Below are positions 7,816-18,320 of a DNA stretch of 64,000 bases, piece by piece. The translations under genes were made by a program, and so were the position numbers. Origin of the DNA: Cognaticolwellia beringensis. GTDB taxonomy: Bacteria; Pseudomonadota; Gammaproteobacteria; Enterobacterales; Alteromonadaceae. The stretch covers positions 2,170,001 to 2,234,000 of the forward strand of contig NZ_CP020465.1 in assembly GCF_002076895.1 (NCBI RefSeq), in the 5' to 3' direction. The notes under the pieces were generated by a model that did no database searches, was not told the DNA's origin, and saw only the letters and a program-made list of their open reading frames with translations. Within the stretch, counting starts at the first letter, position 1, and every line of letters begins with the position of its first letter.

Positions 7816-9540
7816 ATGTTTTTTATTGATCAAGTAATATTGTTGGCCGCAGTGCTTATTTTACTGGGTATCATTTCGAGTAAATTATCAGCTCGCTTAG
7901 GTTTACCTGTGCTAGTGTTATTTTTAATTGTCGGGATGTTAGCGGGCGAAGATGGTCCAGGGGGAATACTTTTCGATAATGCTGAAGCCGCGCACTCTTT
8001 GGGAACACTCGCATTAGCCTTGATTTTATTTGATGGTGGCCTTCAAACCCCATTAAAAGCAATTAAATTAGTCTGGAAGCCAGCATCAGCCTTGGCCACG
8101 CTAGGGGTACTTATTACCGGTGCAGTCACAGGTTATGCTGCTGCATATATTTTAAAGATCCCTTTACTACAAGGTATGTTACTAGGTGCCATTGTGGGTT
8201 CGACAGATGCTGCCGCTGTTTTCTCCTTATTACGAAATGCCGGCATCCATTTAAATGGAAAATTAAAAGCGACCTTAGAAATAGAAAGTGCTTCAAACGA
8301 CCCTATGGCAATATTTCTAACGGTAGGTTTGTTAGAAGTTTTAGTTAACGAAATGAAGCCTGGTTCAGGCTTATTGGTGATGTTTCTATCCCAAATGGGC
8401 TTAGGTGCAGTTGTTGGTTTAGCCGTAGGCTGGATATCACTGCGACTTATTAATCGAATTCAATTAGTTGCTGCGGGGTTGTACCCAGTCTTAGTCGCAG
8501 CCTGTGGCTTACTCTCTTTTGGTATTACTGCAAATATAGGCGGTAGTGGTTTTTTAGCTGTTTTCATTACAGGCGTCGTTATTGGCAACAGCAGATTTGT
8601 TTTTCAACGAAGTACCTTTTTATTCCACGATGGTTTAGCGTGGTTAAGCCAAATAACCATGTTCGTAGTGCTGGGTTTACTGATCACGCCAACATCTTTA
8701 ATTGATGTTTGGCTTGAAGGACTTATTATTGCCTTTGTTTTGATCTTCATCGCCAGACCACTTGCTGTTGTGCCAATTTTAGCGATATTTGGTTTTAATC
8801 TCCGTGAAATTACCTTGGTGTCGTGGGTAGGTTTACGAGGGTCTGTACCCATTATTCTGGCAATATTTCCGCTTATATTTGGTTTACCAGGTGCCGCACT
8901 TATTTTCAATGTGGTGTTTTTTGTGGTCTTAATTTCGGCGACTTTACAAGGCTCCAGCTTGGCTTGGATGGCAAGAAAGTTAAAATTAACCTTACCTCCA
9001 CCAGTGACGCCAGCAGCGACATTAGAAATTACTGCGCTGGGCGATGTCGACGCAGACATTGTTGAATATACTTTAGGCCGCACATCGCGTGCCGATGGTT
9101 GTCGTATATCACAACTCGCATTACCCGAAAGTGCAGTGATGGCAATGATTTCCCGTGATAATAACATTATCGCACCGCGAGGATCGACTCTTCTGCAGGC
9201 TGAAGATCAGTTATTTATCGTGCTTAAACCTATTACTAGAGCATTTGTCGACTGTGTTTTTTCAGGGAAAGTAGATGGCGAAAAATATGAGCTACCTGCG
9301 CAAGAACTGAAGGTTAAAGGCAACACCCATATTATTGATATAGCACACTCTTACAATATTGATATTACAGGTGGTCCAGAGGAGACTTTAGAGCAAGTGA
9401 TAAAGTCTCATCTTATGACTGCGCCATCTATTAATGCAGTTGCTGAACTTAACAATGTAAAATTATATGTTCGTGAAATGGTAGGAGAGCGGATTACGAC
9501 TGTAGGTATTAAAGTGACAGCAGGCAAATTGAAAAATTAA
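7816..9540 (+). CDS. nhaP2: Potassium/proton antiporter, CPA1 family (NhaP2/CvrA type)
   Basis: Inner-membrane cation/H+ exchanger. The 574 residues start with about 12 hydrophobic helices (1-390). Conserved transport residues sit in STDAAAVFSLLR (near 137-148) and ESASNDPMA (near 158-166, the ND pair typical of CPA1). A cytosolic TrkA-C-like domain follows (about 400-480), then a C-terminal domain (490-570) of the kind found in NhaP2. Family knowledge indicates K+/H+ exchange and osmotic or K+ homeostasis; substrate is inferred. It sits alone between tufB and tRNA-Trp, an interruption of the E. coli tufB-secE order. No strong terminator follows. Confidence 0.85.
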   Translation: MFFIDQVILLAAVLILLGIISSKLSARLGLPVLVLFLIVGMLAGEDGPGGILFDNAEAAHSLGTLALALILFDGGLQTPLKAIKLVWKPASALATLGVLITGAVTGYAAAYILKIPLLQGMLLGAIVGSTDAAAVFSLLRNAGIHLNGKLKATLEIESASNDPMAIFLTVGLLEVLVNEMKPGSGLLVMFLSQMGLGAVVGLAVGWISLRLINRIQLVAAGLYPVLVAACGLLSFGITANIGGSGFLAVFITGVVIGNSRFVFQRSTFLFHDGLAWLSQITMFVVLGLLITPTSLIDVWLEGLIIAFVLIFIARPLAVVPILAIFGFNLREITLVSWVGLRGSVPIILAIFPLIFGLPGAALIFNVVFFVVLISATLQGSSLAWMARKLKLTLPPPVTPAATLEITALGDVDADIVEYTLGRTSRADGCRISQLALPESAVMAMISRDNNIIAPRGSTLLQAEDQLFIVLKPITRAFVDCVFSGKVDGEKYELPAQELKVKGNTHIIDIAHSYNIDITGGPEETLEQVIKSHLMTAPSINAVAELNNVKLYVREMVGERITTVGIKVTAGKLKN

Positions 9541-9693
9541 ACTAAATTTTTATGTTTATTGGCTAAATGTGCTTAAAGATTTAATGCTCATGGATTTGCT
9601 ATTAATATTGTTATTTTTAGTGTCATTAACTAAAATTTTAACAGCGAACAGTTCATCCCGTTTGAGCACTAAAGATTATCTTGTAAATTTCCC

Positions 9694-9721
9694 TTGAGTA
9701 AAATGATTGACTAAGTATAAT
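9694..9721 (+). promoter_or_regulatory. Promoter of tRNA-Trp-secE-nusG
   Basis: TTGAGT (9694-9699), 16-bp spacer, TATAAT (9716-9721), then a GC-rich discriminator AGCGCCTC. The expected transcript starts about 68 nt before tRNA-Trp. An 8-bp hairpin (9921-9939) between the tRNA and secE lacks a T-run, so read-through into secE is likely. Confidence 0.7.
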
Positions 9722-9795
9722 AGCGCCTCACTTCTAGAGTCTCTCTTAATTCCCAAACAACTAAGAATCACTCGGTAAGTGTAAGTACAAATTGA

Positions 9796-9872
9796 AGGGG
9801 TATAGTTCCAATTGGTAGAACAGCGGTCTCCAAAACCGACGGTTGGGAGTTCGAATCTCTCTACCCCTGCCA
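9796..9872 (+). tRNA. trpT: tRNA-Trp (anticodon CCA)
   Basis: A 77-nt cloverleaf with acceptor AGGGGTA/TACCCCT and encoded CCA. Anticodon CCA lies at 9830-9832 in loop CTCCAAA. It lies directly upstream of secE. Confidence 0.98.
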
Positions 9873-9980
9873 TTTTTTAGTAAAGTGCTTATTAGTTAAA
9901 TAATAGGGGCTTTAGATTTTAACCTCGATATTATCGAGGTGCTTTGTCTTAGGTTAGACACGTAATTACAGGTAGTAGAT

Positions 9981-10364
9981 ATGAATGCAAGTACTGAAAC
10001 TGAACCAAGTGGTTCATTTGATTTTTTAAAGTGGGGCGTGATTGTTTTACTTTTAGCTGGCGCAGTTGTCGGTAATTACATTTTTGCTGAGCAGTCAATT
10101 CTTGTTCGCGCCTTAGCTGTAGTTGCTGCTATTGTTATTGCAGGTCTTGTTGCTATGCAAACAGTTAAAGGTCGTACTGCTGTAGCATTTGCTAAAGAAT
10201 CTCGCACAGAAGTACGTAAAGTTGTTTGGCCAACACGTCAAGAAGCAGTGCAAACAACAGGTATAGTATTAGTGGCAACATTAATTATGTCTTTATTGCT
10301 TTGGGGTTTAGATTCAGTTCTTTTCTGGGTAGTTGGATTAATTACTGGATTAAAAGTAGGTTAA
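9981..10364 (+). CDS. secE: Preprotein translocase subunit SecE
   Basis: Essential clamp subunit of the SecYEG channel in the inner membrane. The 127 residues match the three-helix E. coli form: helices near 17-33, 38-58 and 95-120, with the conserved cytoplasmic amphipathic segment ESRTEVRKVVWPTRQEA before the last helix. It is followed after 9 bp by nusG, the near-universal partner. Confidence 0.97.
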   Translation: MNASTETEPSGSFDFLKWGVIVLLLAGAVVGNYIFAEQSILVRALAVVAAIVIAGLVAMQTVKGRTAVAFAKESRTEVRKVVWPTRQEAVQTTGIVLVATLIMSLLLWGLDSVLFWVVGLITGLKVG

Positions 10365-10373
10365 GGTACCGTC

Positions 10374-10952
10374 ATGACTGAAGAAATTACAATTACAGAT
10401 ACGCCTGAAAAAAACAATAATCCTAAATTACGTTGGTATGTAGTACAAGCGTTCTCTGGTTACGAAGGTCGTGTACAAAAAACATTACTAGAGCATATTG
10501 GCATTCATGGTTTAGAAGAAAAGTTCGGCGAAATTTTGGTGCCAACTGAAGAAGTTATTGAAATGCGTGCTGGACAAAAGCGTAAAAGCGCACGTAAATT
10601 CTTCCCTGGTTATGTACTGGTTCATATGGAATTAGACGATGAATCATGGCATTTAGTTAAAAGTGTACCTCGTGTACTAGGTTTTATTGGCGGCACTAAA
10701 GAAAGACCTGCAGCCATTACTCAAAAAGAAGCTGATCGTATTCTACAACGTCTTGAAGATACTGATAAGCCTAAACCTAAAACATTGTTTGAGCCAGGCG
10801 AAGTGGTACGCGTTATTGACGGTCCATTTGCTGACTTTAATGGTGTGGTTGAAGAGCTCGATTACGAGAAAAACCGTATTAAAGTATCAGTACTTATATT
10901 CGGTCGTTCAACACCTGTTGATTTAGAATTTGGTCAAGTCGAAAAAGGCTAG
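10374..10952 (+). CDS. nusG: Transcription termination/antitermination factor NusG
   Basis: Binds RNA polymerase beta' clamp helices, suppresses pausing, and links Rho or ribosomal S10 to the polymerase. The 192 residues comprise an N-terminal NGN domain ([12 protein letters not shown] from about 21, [10 protein letters not shown] near 76) and a C-terminal KOW domain ([17 protein letters not shown] near 142). The N-terminus is about ten residues longer than the E. coli protein, and no other start is available before the conserved core. An intrinsic terminator follows. Confidence 0.97.
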   Translation: MTEEITITDTPEKNNNPKLRWYVVQAFSGYEGRVQKTLLEHIGIHGLEEKFGEILVPTEEVIEMRAGQKRKSARKFFPGYVLVHMELDDESWHLVKSVPRVLGFIGGTKERPAAITQKEADRILQRLEDTDKPKPKTLFEPGEVVRVIDGPFADFNGVVEELDYEKNRIKVSVLIFGRSTPVDLEFGQVEKG

Positions 10953-10978
10953 TATCAAGTACGGACTAAATCCTAATG

Positions 10979-11005
10979 AGCCAGAGTTTTTCCTCTGGCT
11001 TTTTT
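10979..11005 (+). terminator. Terminator after nusG
   Basis: Stem AGCCAGAG (10979-10986), 6-nt loop, CTCTGGCT (10993-11000), T-run. It separates secE-nusG from rplKA. Confidence 0.92.
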
Positions 11006-11053
11006 ATGTCTAGCACTTCCTGTGTGTGTTCTTTTTCTATGTAGATACTTTGA

Positions 11054-11160
11054 TTAATATTTTACAGGGAGGAAAGCATGAGAAAAGATTTGAGCTTTAT
11101 ATAAAATTTATTTTCACTTCTCATTTAATTCTTCTTCCTTCCTCCTTGTGAATAATTTTA
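11054..11160. repeat. Palindromic CAGGGAGG repeat, copy A
   Basis: Imperfect inverted repeat of about 107 bp. Left arm TTTACAGGGAGGAAAG, right arm TTCCTCCTTGTGAATAA; inner arms GAGAAAAGA and CACTTCTCATTT. It is closely related to copy B 83 bp downstream and to copy C near 45.6 kb. It resembles a small non-autonomous palindromic element; no coding potential. Confidence 0.75.
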
Positions 11161-11242
11161 TTATGTAAATATGAAATCAGTGAATAATGCATGAGTTATG
11201 TGTAATTTATAGAATGACATTTTTTCATCCCTAGGTTCTGCT

Positions 11243-11360
11243 TTATATTTTACAGGGAGGAAATAATAAGAAAGGCAAGAGAAGATATTTGAGTTTCGTA
11301 TAGGTTTTATTTTTCACTTCTCATTTAATCCTCCTTCCTTTCTCCCTGTAAATAATTTTA
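11243..11360. repeat. Palindromic CAGGGAGG repeat, copy B
   Basis: Same family as copy A and the best-preserved ends: CAGGGAGGAAATAATAAG on the left, TTCCTTTCTCCCTGTA on the right, near-perfectly complementary over the outer 15 bp. The interior shares CACTTCTCATTTAAT with copy A. It lies between the nusG terminator and the rplK promoter. Confidence 0.78.
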
Positions 11361-11457
11361 TTAAGTGATTTTTTATTTTACATACAGCCGAAACTCTCCT
11401 TATTAGACGCAGCACTAGCGCTTTACGTTGTTTTTTTATACAAATATAAATCTAATC

Positions 11458-11487
11458 TTGCACAATGACCTTCGAATAATATATAAT
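11458..11487 (+). promoter_or_regulatory. Promoter of rplKA
   Basis: TTGCAC (11458-11463), 18-bp spacer, TATAAT (11482-11487), GC-rich discriminator. It lies about 100 bp upstream of the rplK start, leaving a leader that contains the L1 operator. Confidence 0.72.
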
Positions 11488-11534
11488 CCGCTGCCGATTT
11501 TATCTGATGAAGAGAAAATCGATTTTTTGTTAAC

Positions 11535-11568
11535 GGGGAGCTGACTTTAATGGTCAGCGTTAGAACCC
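11535..11568 (+). promoter_or_regulatory. L1 autoregulatory site in the rplKA leader
   Basis: RNA hairpin: GGG (11535-11537) pairs CCC (11566-11568), with an inner stem GCTGAC (11540-11545)/GTCAGC (11553-11558) and an internal asymmetric loop. This layout matches the known L1 operator, a mimic of its 23S site, through which L1 represses rplK-rplA translation. The ATG at 11550 sits in the hairpin loop and is not the rplK start. Confidence 0.75.
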
Positions 11569-11588
11569 ATACTAAAGGTATTAAAACC

Positions 11589-12017
11589 ATGGCTAAAAAA
11601 GTCACAGCTTTAATCAAGCTACAAGTTGCTGCTGGTGCAGCAAACCCGTCACCACCAGTTGGTCCTGCACTAGGTCAACACGGTGTTAACATCATGGAAT
11701 TCTGTAAAGCGTTTAACGCAAAAACAGATTCTTTGGAAAAAGGCGCTCCAGTTCCAGTAGTAATTACTGTATATGCTGATCGTTCTTTCACGTTTGAAAC
11801 CAAAACTCCACCTGCTGCTTACTTACTTCTTAAAGCTGCTGGTGTTAAGAGTGGTTCTGGTCGCCCTAACACTGATAAAGTTGGTACTGTTACTACAGCA
11901 CAACTTGAAGAAATCGTTAAGGTAAAAGAAGCTGATCTTACTGCTGGTTCTATGGAAGCTGCAGTGCGTACCATTGCGGGTTCTGCTCGTTCAATGGGTT
12001 TAGTGGTAGAGGACTAA
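11589..12017 (+). CDS. rplK: 50S ribosomal protein L11
   Basis: Binds the GTPase-associated centre of 23S rRNA at the base of the L7/L12 stalk. From ATG 11589 ([12 protein letters not shown]) it is 142 residues, the E. coli length, with the proline-rich [16 protein letters not shown] signature near 21-36. An in-frame ATG 13 codons upstream has a Shine-Dalgarno-like GGGGAG, but both belong to the L1 operator hairpin, so I reject it. First gene of the rplK-rplA pair. Confidence 0.96.
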   Translation: MAKKVTALIKLQVAAGAANPSPPVGPALGQHGVNIMEFCKAFNAKTDSLEKGAPVPVVITVYADRSFTFETKTPPAAYLLLKAAGVKSGSGRPNTDKVGTVTTAQLEEIVKVKEADLTAGSMEAAVRTIAGSARSMGLVVED

Positions 12018-12020
12018 TCA

Positions 12021-12716
12021 ATGACTAAATTATCAAAACGCACTCGTCTTATCCGTGAAAAAGTAGACGTATTAAAAGAATATGACATCGCTGAAGCTAT
12101 TGCTTTACTTAAAGAGCTAGCTACTGCTAAATTCCGCGAAAGCGTAGATGTTGCAGTAAACCTTGGCATAGATGCTCGTAAATCTGATCAAAACGTTCGT
12201 GGCGCTACTGTGTTACCAAACGGTACTGGTCGTGATGTACGTGTTGCTGTATTTACACAAGGCGCTAACGCTGATAAAGCGAAAGAAGCCGGTGCAGACA
12301 TCGTAGGTATGGAAGACTTAGCAGAGCAAGTTAAAGCCGGTAAAATGGATTTTGACGTTGTAATCGCTACACCAGACGCTATGCGTGTTGTTGGTCAACT
12401 AGGTCAGATTTTAGGTCCACGTGGTCTAATGCCTAACCCGAAAGTTGGTACAGTTACACCTGACGTTGTTACTGCTGTAAATAATGCTAAAGCGGGTCAA
12501 ATTCGCTACCGCAATGACAAAAACGGTATCATCCATACTACTATTGGTAAGGCTGATTTCGACGATGCTAAATTGCAGGAAAACCTTGAGTCATTATTGG
12601 AAGCGCTTAAAAAAGCAAAACCAGCTAATGCTAAAGGCCAGTACATTAAGAAAATTTCTGTTTCAACTACTATGGGTGCCGGCGTTGCCGTTAACCAAGC
12701 TAGCTTGACAGTATAG
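12021..12716 (+). CDS. rplA: 50S ribosomal protein L1
   Basis: L1-stalk protein that helps release deacylated tRNA from the E site, and translational repressor of rplKA. The 231 residues carry the conserved [15 protein letters not shown] near 131-145. It starts 3 bp after rplK. Two hairpins follow: GTGTCGA/TCGACAC (about 12728-12744) and GGGCGAAATT/AATTTCGCCC (about 12752-12780); neither has a strong T-run, so some transcripts may continue into rplJ. Confidence 0.98.
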   Translation: MTKLSKRTRLIREKVDVLKEYDIAEAIALLKELATAKFRESVDVAVNLGIDARKSDQNVRGATVLPNGTGRDVRVAVFTQGANADKAKEAGADIVGMEDLAEQVKAGKMDFDVVIATPDAMRVVGQLGQILGPRGLMPNPKVGTVTPDVVTAVNNAKAGQIRYRNDKNGIIHTTIGKADFDDAKLQENLESLLEALKKAKPANAKGQYIKKISVSTTMGAGVAVNQASLTV

Positions 12717-13016
12717 TTTTCTGTAGGGTGTCGAAAATCGACACTTTACAAGGGCGAAATTGTAGACTATAATTTCGCCCCTTAAATTTTGGTAGGTGTT
12801 GTCTAACTATTAGCATTTATTTGCTATAGACAACCCCGTCAAAGACCGTAGGAGCTGATACGATTCTTCGTTGAACGCTTAATATTTCCTACGTAGATGG
12901 TGATTACCCAGTATTTCCTAATTCTGGTCCTCGCCGTAACGGCCTAAGCGAATGTTAATTGGCTTAGGGATAGTAAATACCGGTTATATTTTGCCGGTGA
13001 ACCAGGAGTAAAGCCA
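12717..13016 (+). promoter_or_regulatory. rplJL leader (L10-L12 autoregulation region)
   Basis: About 300 bp without an open frame between rplA and rplJ. It contains GTTGTCTA/TAGACAAC (12797-12832) and further paired segments, including CCTACGTAGATGGTGA, which resembles the E. coli L10 leader. By family knowledge the L10-L12 complex binds this leader and represses translation. Location and secondary-structure potential are seen; function is inferred. Confidence 0.6.
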
Positions 13017-13511
13017 ATGGCTATCAATCTTGATGACAAAAAAGCAATTGTTGCTGAAGTTCAAGAAGCTGCCAATGGCGCTCAATCAGCTGTAGTCGCG
13101 GATTCACGCGGTGTTTCAGTTGAAGCAATTACTGTATTACGTAAGCAAGCACGTGAAAACGGCGTATGGATGAAAGTTATCCGTAACACGTTAGCACGTC
13201 GTGCATTACAAGGTACTGACTTTGAATGTGTTACTGACACATTAGTTGGTCCATCATTAATTGCATTTTCAAACGAGCATCCAGGTGCAGCAGCACGTTT
13301 ATTCACAGATTTCGCTAAAACTAACGAAAAATTTGAATTAAAAGCAGCAGCATTTGAAGGTAACGCAGTAGACGTAAACATGTTAGCTAAGCTACCTACT
13401 TACGACGAAGCAATTGCACGTTTAATGAGCGCTATGAAAGAAGCATCTGCAGGCAAACTTGTCCGCACAATTGCTGCAGTACGCGATCAGAAAGAGCAAG
13501 AAGCTGCTTAA
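13017..13511 (+). CDS. rplJ: 50S ribosomal protein L10
   Basis: Base of the ribosomal stalk; binds L7/L12 dimers through its C-terminal helix and 23S rRNA through its N-terminal domain. 164 residues, with N-terminal [20 protein letters not shown] and [11 protein letters not shown] near 58. AGGAG lies 8 bp before the ATG. Followed after about 114 bp by rplL. Confidence 0.98.
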   Translation: MAINLDDKKAIVAEVQEAANGAQSAVVADSRGVSVEAITVLRKQARENGVWMKVIRNTLARRALQGTDFECVTDTLVGPSLIAFSNEHPGAAARLFTDFAKTNEKFELKAAAFEGNAVDVNMLAKLPTYDEAIARLMSAMKEASAGKLVRTIAAVRDQKEQEAA

Positions 13512-13625
13512 TAATTGTTTTCCTCTGCTATTACTTAAACATATGCAGAGCACAATTCGCACTTTTTGTATTTATAGTTATTTCAAACAGCCAAAGGCTG
13601 TTTATTAAAAAACAGGAAATTTAAA

Positions 13626-13988
13626 ATGTCTATTTCTAAAGACGATATCCTAAACGCAGTTGCTGAAATGTCAGTAATGGACGTTGTTGCACTAATCGAA
13701 GCAATGGAAGAGAAGTTTGGCGTATCAGCTGCAACTGCTGTTGCTGCTGCTGGTCCAGCTGAAGCTGCTGAAGAGAAAACTGAATTTGACGTAGTAATGA
13801 CTAGCTTCGGCGAGAAGAAAGTTGCTGTAATCAAAGCAGTTCGTGGCGCTACAGGTCTTGGCTTGAAAGAAGCTAAAGATTTAGTTGAATCAGCTCCTAA
13901 AGCGATTAAAGAAGGCGTTGACAAAGCTGAAGCTGAAGAGCTTAAGAAAACTCTTGAAGAAGCAGGTGCTTCTGTTGAGATCAAATAA
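13626..13988 (+). CDS. rplL: 50S ribosomal protein L7/L12
   Basis: Multicopy stalk protein that recruits translational GTPases. 120 residues: N-terminal dimerisation helices (1-33), an alanine-rich hinge (about 36-51), and the C-terminal domain with [20 protein letters not shown] (65-84) that contacts EF-Tu and EF-G. Followed by a perfect hairpin and an attenuator before rpoB. Confidence 0.99.
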   Translation: MSISKDDILNAVAEMSVMDVVALIEAMEEKFGVSAATAVAAAGPAEAAEEKTEFDVVMTSFGEKKVAVIKAVRGATGLGLKEAKDLVESAPKAIKEGVDKAEAEELKKTLEEAGASVEIK

Positions 13989-14025
13989 TCTGTTTTTAAA
14001 CAGATTATTTGCCTGAAAAGGCAAT

Positions 14026-14056
14026 GGCTGGTGATTTAAACGTCACCGGCCTTTTT
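14026..14056 (+). terminator. rplL-rpoB attenuator
   Basis: Stem GGCTGGTGA (14026-14034)/TCACCGGCC (14043-14051) with an 8-nt loop and TTTTT. It sits where E. coli has the partial terminator that lowers rpoBC transcription relative to rplJL. A second hairpin AATAATCTGTTT/AAACAGATTATT (13985-14009) resembles the RNase III processing site of that spacer. Confidence 0.8.
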
Positions 14057-14186
14057 GCGCTAAAGAAAGTGGTTTTTTTTTAAACCAAAACAGTGCATTA
14101 TTTGATGCTTGATAAAAGAAGTATCACTGCAATATCCTGTCTTTTTTGAAGGCAGATCGGCCATAACCAGCAAGCTGAGGAACCCC

Positions 14187-17100
14187 ATGGTTTACTCTTA
14201 CTCTGAAAAGAAACGTATTCGTAAGGACTTTGGTAAAAGTGTGCAAGTAATGGACTATCCATTCTTGTTATCAATCCAACTCGAATCTTTCCGTAAGTTT
14301 ATTGATATTGATCCAACAGGTGAAACAGGCCTAGAGGCTGCATTTCATTCTATTTTTCCAATTAAAGCTTATTCTGGTAGCTCAGAATTACAATTCGTAA
14401 GCTATCGTTTGGGCGAGCCGTTATTTGATGTTAAAGAATGTCAAATCCGCGGTATCACCTACTCTGCGCCATTACGCGTTAAATTACGTTTAGTCGTTTA
14501 TGATAAAGAAGCGGCGGCAGGCACAGTAAAAGATATCAAAGAACAAGAAGTATACATGGGTGAAATACCATTAATGACTGACAACGGTACATTTGTCATC
14601 AATGGTACTGAGCGTGTTATTGTTTCTCAATTACACCGTTCTCCAGGTGTGTTTTTCGATCACGATAAAGGGAAAACGCATTCTTCAGGTAAAGTGTTAT
14701 ATAACGCTCGCGTTATACCTTACCGTGGTTCATGGTTAGATTTCGAATTTGATCCAAAAGATAACTTATTTGTTCGTATTGACCGTCGTCGTAAATTACC
14801 GGCGTCAATAATTTTACGTGCCTTAGAGTACTCAACAGAAGAAATTTTAGATATCTTCTACGATACGACTAATTTTACGATTAAAGGCGATAAGCTAATA
14901 ATGGATTTAATTCCAGAACGCTTACGTGGTGAAACAGCAACTTTCGACATAAAACTCCCTAAAGGTGATGTTTTAGTTGAACAGGGTCGTCGTATTACCG
15001 CACGTCATATTCGCTCTTTATCAAAAGAGAAAATGAAAACTTTAGAAGTACCTGCAGAGTACATTGTAGGCAAAGTACTTTCTAAAGCATATATTGATGA
15101 GTCTACTGGTGAAGTAATCGCTGAAGCGAATGCTGAGATTACGCTAGAGTTACTAGCTGAATTAAGCCAAGCTGGACACAAAGTATTATCTACTTTATAT
15201 ATGAACGAATTCGATGTTGGTTCATATATGTCAGACACACTTCGTGTAGATAACTCAACTAACCGCTTAGAAGCGCTAGTTGAAATTTACCGTATGATGC
15301 GTCCTGGCGAGCCACCAACAAAAGATGCAGCAGATACGTTATTTAATAACTTATTTTTCGCACTAGAACGTTATGACTTATCAACGGTAGGTCGTATGAA
15401 GTTCAACCGTCGTGTTGGCAATGCTGATGATGTTGGTACTGGCGTATTATCTAAAGAAGATATCATTTCAGTAATGAAAACTTTAATCGGCATTCGTGAC
15501 GGTAAAGGTGAAGTTGATGATATCGATCACTTAGGTAACCGTCGTATCCGTTCTGTAGGTGAAATGGCAGAAAACCAATTCCGTGTTGGTTTAGTTCGTG
15601 TTGAGCGTGCTGTTCGTGAACGTTTAAGTCTTGGTGACTTAGATGCGATCATGCCACAAGATTTAATTAACGCTAAGCCGATTTCTGCTGCCGTTAAAGA
15701 ATTCTTCGGTTCATCACAATTGTCACAATTTATGGATCAAAACAACCCATTGTCAGAAGTGACGCATAAGCGTCGTATCTCTGCCTTAGGGCCAGGTGGT
15801 TTGACACGTGAACGTGCTGGTTTCGAAGTACGTGATGTACATCCAACGCATTACGGTCGTGTTTGTCCAATTGAAACACCGGAAGGTCCAAACATTGGTT
15901 TGATCAACTCGTTATCGTGTTATGCACGTACTAACGATTTCGGTTTCTTGGAAACACCTTACCGTAAAATTGTTGATGGTTTAGTGACTGACGACATCGA
16001 TTACCTTTCTGCAATTGAAGAAGGTAATTTCGTGATTGCACAAACCACGGCTGAAGTTGATGCCGATGGTAAATTGGTTGAAGGCTTAGTTGCTTGTCGT
16101 CATAAAAACGAATTTACGCTAATGTCTGCTGAACAAGTTCAGTACATGGACGTTTCACCACAACAAATCGTATCAGTAGCGGCATCACTTATTCCGTTCC
16201 TAGAGCACGATGATGCTAACCGTGCCTTGATGGGCTCGAACATGCAACGTCAAGCTGTACCTACATTAAGAGTGGATAAACCACTTGTTGGTACGGGTAT
16301 GGAGAAAATTGTTGCGGTTGATTCTGGTGTAACAGTTGTTGCTAAACGTGGCGGTGTTGTTACTTACGTTGATGCTTCACGTATCGTCGTTAAAGTTAAT
16401 GAAAATGAAATGCACGCTGGTGAAGCGGGTATTGATATTTATAACTTAACTAAATACACCCGTTCAAACCAAAATACGTGTATCAACCAACGTCCATTGT
16501 GTCGTATGGCTGAGCCTGTAGTGCGTGGTGATGTTTTAGCAGATGGTCCTTCTACCGATATGGGTGAATTGGCACTTGGCCAAAACATGCGTATCGCTTT
16601 CATGCCTTGGAATGGTTACAACTTCGAAGATTCAATGTTGTTATCTGAGCGTGTAGCTACTGAAGATCGTTTCACAACTATCCACATTCAAGAGTTAACC
16701 TGTATCGCTCGTGATACTAAGCTTGGTAGTGAAGAAATTACTGCTGATATTCCAAATGTTGGCGAATCTGCATTATCTAAATTAGATGAAGCGGGTGTTG
16801 TTTACATTGGTGCTGAAGTTAACGGTGGTGACATCTTAGTGGGTAAAGTTACTCCTAAAGGTGAAACACAATTAACACCAGAAGAAAAACTTTTACGAGC
16901 TATCTTTGGTGAAAAAGCAGCTGACGTTAAAGACAGCTCGTTACGTGTACCTAACTCAGTGTCTGGTACCATCATTGACGTTCAAATCTTCACCCGTGAC
17001 GGTGTAGAGAAAGATGCTCGTGCTGTTGAAATCGAAGAAATGCAACTTAAACAAGTTAAGAAAGACTTGGGTGATGAGTTCAGCATTTTAGAAGATGGCA

Positions 17101-18215
17101 TATACGCACGTGCGAAAAAATTATTGTTAGCTTCAGGTTTAAATGAATCTGATCTTAACAGCATGTCTCGTGATAAGTGGTTAGTGCAAAACTTGGCTGA
17201 TGAAGGTCAACAGTCAGAACTTGAGCAAATCGCTGAGCAATACGACAACATAAAAGCAGACTTTGATAAAAAGTATGAAGTTAAACGTCGTAAAATCACT
17301 CAAGGTGCTGATTTAGCGCCTGGCGTGTTGAAAATAGTTAAAGTTTATTTAGCCGTTAAGCGTCGTATCCAGCCAGGTGATAAAATGGCCGGTCGTCATG
17401 GTAACAAAGGTGTTATTTCAAACGTAGTACCTGTTGAAGACATGCCTTACGATGAGCACGGTGTTCCTGTTGATGTAGTACTTAACCCGTTGGGTGTACC
17501 ATCACGTATGAACATTGGTCAGATCCTAGAAACGCATTTAGGTATGGCTGCCCGTGGTATTGGTGAAAAAATTAACCGTATGTTGGAAGCTCAATTAGAA
17601 ATTCACAAATTACGTGAGTTCTTAAAAGAAGTTTACAACTTAGGTGAGTCTCGCCAAGAAGTTGATATTGATTCATTCTCTGATGATGAAATTATGCGCT
17701 TAGCCGGTAACTTACGTGCAGGTCTTCCAATTGCTACACCAGTATTTGATGGTGCAAGTGAGAAAGAGATTAAAGACTTATTTAAACTTGCTGATATGCC
17801 TGAAAGTGGTCAGTTTACGCTTACTGATGGCCGTACCGGTCGTAACTTTGAGCGTCCTGTGACTGTTGGTTACATGTATATGTTGAAACTGAACCATTTA
17901 GTTGATGACAAAATGCATGCGCGTTCTACGGGTTCATACTCGCTAGTAACGCAACAGCCTCTTGGTGGTAAAGCACAGTTTGGTGGTCAGCGTTTCGGTG
18001 AGATGGAAGTATGGGCACTTGAAGCATACGGTGCCGCTTATACCTTGCAAGAAATGCTAACGGTTAAATCTGATGATGTTAACGGTCGTACTAAGATGTA
18101 TAAAAACTTAGTTGACGGTGATCATCGTATGGAGCCGGGCATCCCTGAATCATTCAACGTATTGTTGAAAGAAATTCGTTCGTTGGGTATCAACATCGAA
18201 TTGGATCAGGACTAG
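14187..18215 (+). CDS. rpoB: DNA-directed RNA polymerase subunit beta
   Basis: Forms with beta' the catalytic cleft. From ATG 14187 ([16 protein letters not shown], preceded by CTGAGGA) the protein has 1342 residues, the E. coli length; the frame is open 26 codons further upstream but those codons have no conserved content. The rifampicin-binding segment [16 protein letters not shown] followed by [14 protein letters not shown] is wild type, suggesting a rifampicin-sensitive polymerase. The C-terminal [20 protein letters not shown] is intact. rpoC follows after 105 bp. Confidence 0.99.
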   Translation: MVYSYSEKKRIRKDFGKSVQVMDYPFLLSIQLESFRKFIDIDPTGETGLEAAFHSIFPIKAYSGSSELQFVSYRLGEPLFDVKECQIRGITYSAPLRVKLRLVVYDKEAAAGTVKDIKEQEVYMGEIPLMTDNGTFVINGTERVIVSQLHRSPGVFFDHDKGKTHSSGKVLYNARVIPYRGSWLDFEFDPKDNLFVRIDRRRKLPASIILRALEYSTEEILDIFYDTTNFTIKGDKLIMDLIPERLRGETATFDIKLPKGDVLVEQGRRITARHIRSLSKEKMKTLEVPAEYIVGKVLSKAYIDESTGEVIAEANAEITLELLAELSQAGHKVLSTLYMNEFDVGSYMSDTLRVDNSTNRLEALVEIYRMMRPGEPPTKDAADTLFNNLFFALERYDLSTVGRMKFNRRVGNADDVGTGVLSKEDIISVMKTLIGIRDGKGEVDDIDHLGNRRIRSVGEMAENQFRVGLVRVERAVRERLSLGDLDAIMPQDLINAKPISAAVKEFFGSSQLSQFMDQNNPLSEVTHKRRISALGPGGLTRERAGFEVRDVHPTHYGRVCPIETPEGPNIGLINSLSCYARTNDFGFLETPYRKIVDGLVTDDIDYLSAIEEGNFVIAQTTAEVDADGKLVEGLVACRHKNEFTLMSAEQVQYMDVSPQQIVSVAASLIPFLEHDDANRALMGSNMQRQAVPTLRVDKPLVGTGMEKIVAVDSGVTVVAKRGGVVTYVDASRIVVKVNENEMHAGEAGIDIYNLTKYTRSNQNTCINQRPLCRMAEPVVRGDVLADGPSTDMGELALGQNMRIAFMPWNGYNFEDSMLLSERVATEDRFTTIHIQELTCIARDTKLGSEEITADIPNVGESALSKLDEAGVVYIGAEVNGGDILVGKVTPKGETQLTPEEKLLRAIFGEKAADVKDSSLRVPNSVSGTIIDVQIFTRDGVEKDARAVEIEEMQLKQVKKDLGDEFSILEDGIYARAKKLLLASGLNESDLNSMSRDKWLVQNLADEGQQSELEQIAEQYDNIKADFDKKYEVKRRKITQGADLAPGVLKIVKVYLAVKRRIQPGDKMAGRHGNKGVISNVVPVEDMPYDEHGVPVDVVLNPLGVPSRMNIGQILETHLGMAARGIGEKINRMLEAQLEIHKLREFLKEVYNLGESRQEVDIDSFSDDEIMRLAGNLRAGLPIATPVFDGASEKEIKDLFKLADMPESGQFTLTDGRTGRNFERPVTVGYMYMLKLNHLVDDKMHARSTGSYSLVTQQPLGGKAQFGGQRFGEMEVWALEAYGAAYTLQEMLTVKSDDVNGRTKMYKNLVDGDHRMEPGIPESFNVLLKEIRSLGINIELDQD

Positions 18216-18320
18216 GCTAGTGCAGCTACATTGCTGACTTTTAGCTAACGCAATAAGTCAGTGCATGGAGAGAGCAGATAACTGCTCTCTCCGGTATTTA
18301 ACTCCGACAGGAGATAGTGT

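Noticed and set aside
8604..9167. 187-codon minus-strand frame inside the antiporter gene
   Set aside because: Shadow of the nhaP2 coding frame; no ribosome site and Ser/Thr/Lys-rich nonsense composition.
9676..9873. Minus-strand frame across tRNA-Trp
   Set aside because: Antisense of the tRNA gene (MAGVERFELPTVGFGDRCS type), a common false annotation.
14109..14186. 26-codon N-terminal extension of rpoB
   Set aside because: No ribosome site and no conserved residues; ATG 14187 has CTGAGGA upstream and gives the exact E. coli length.
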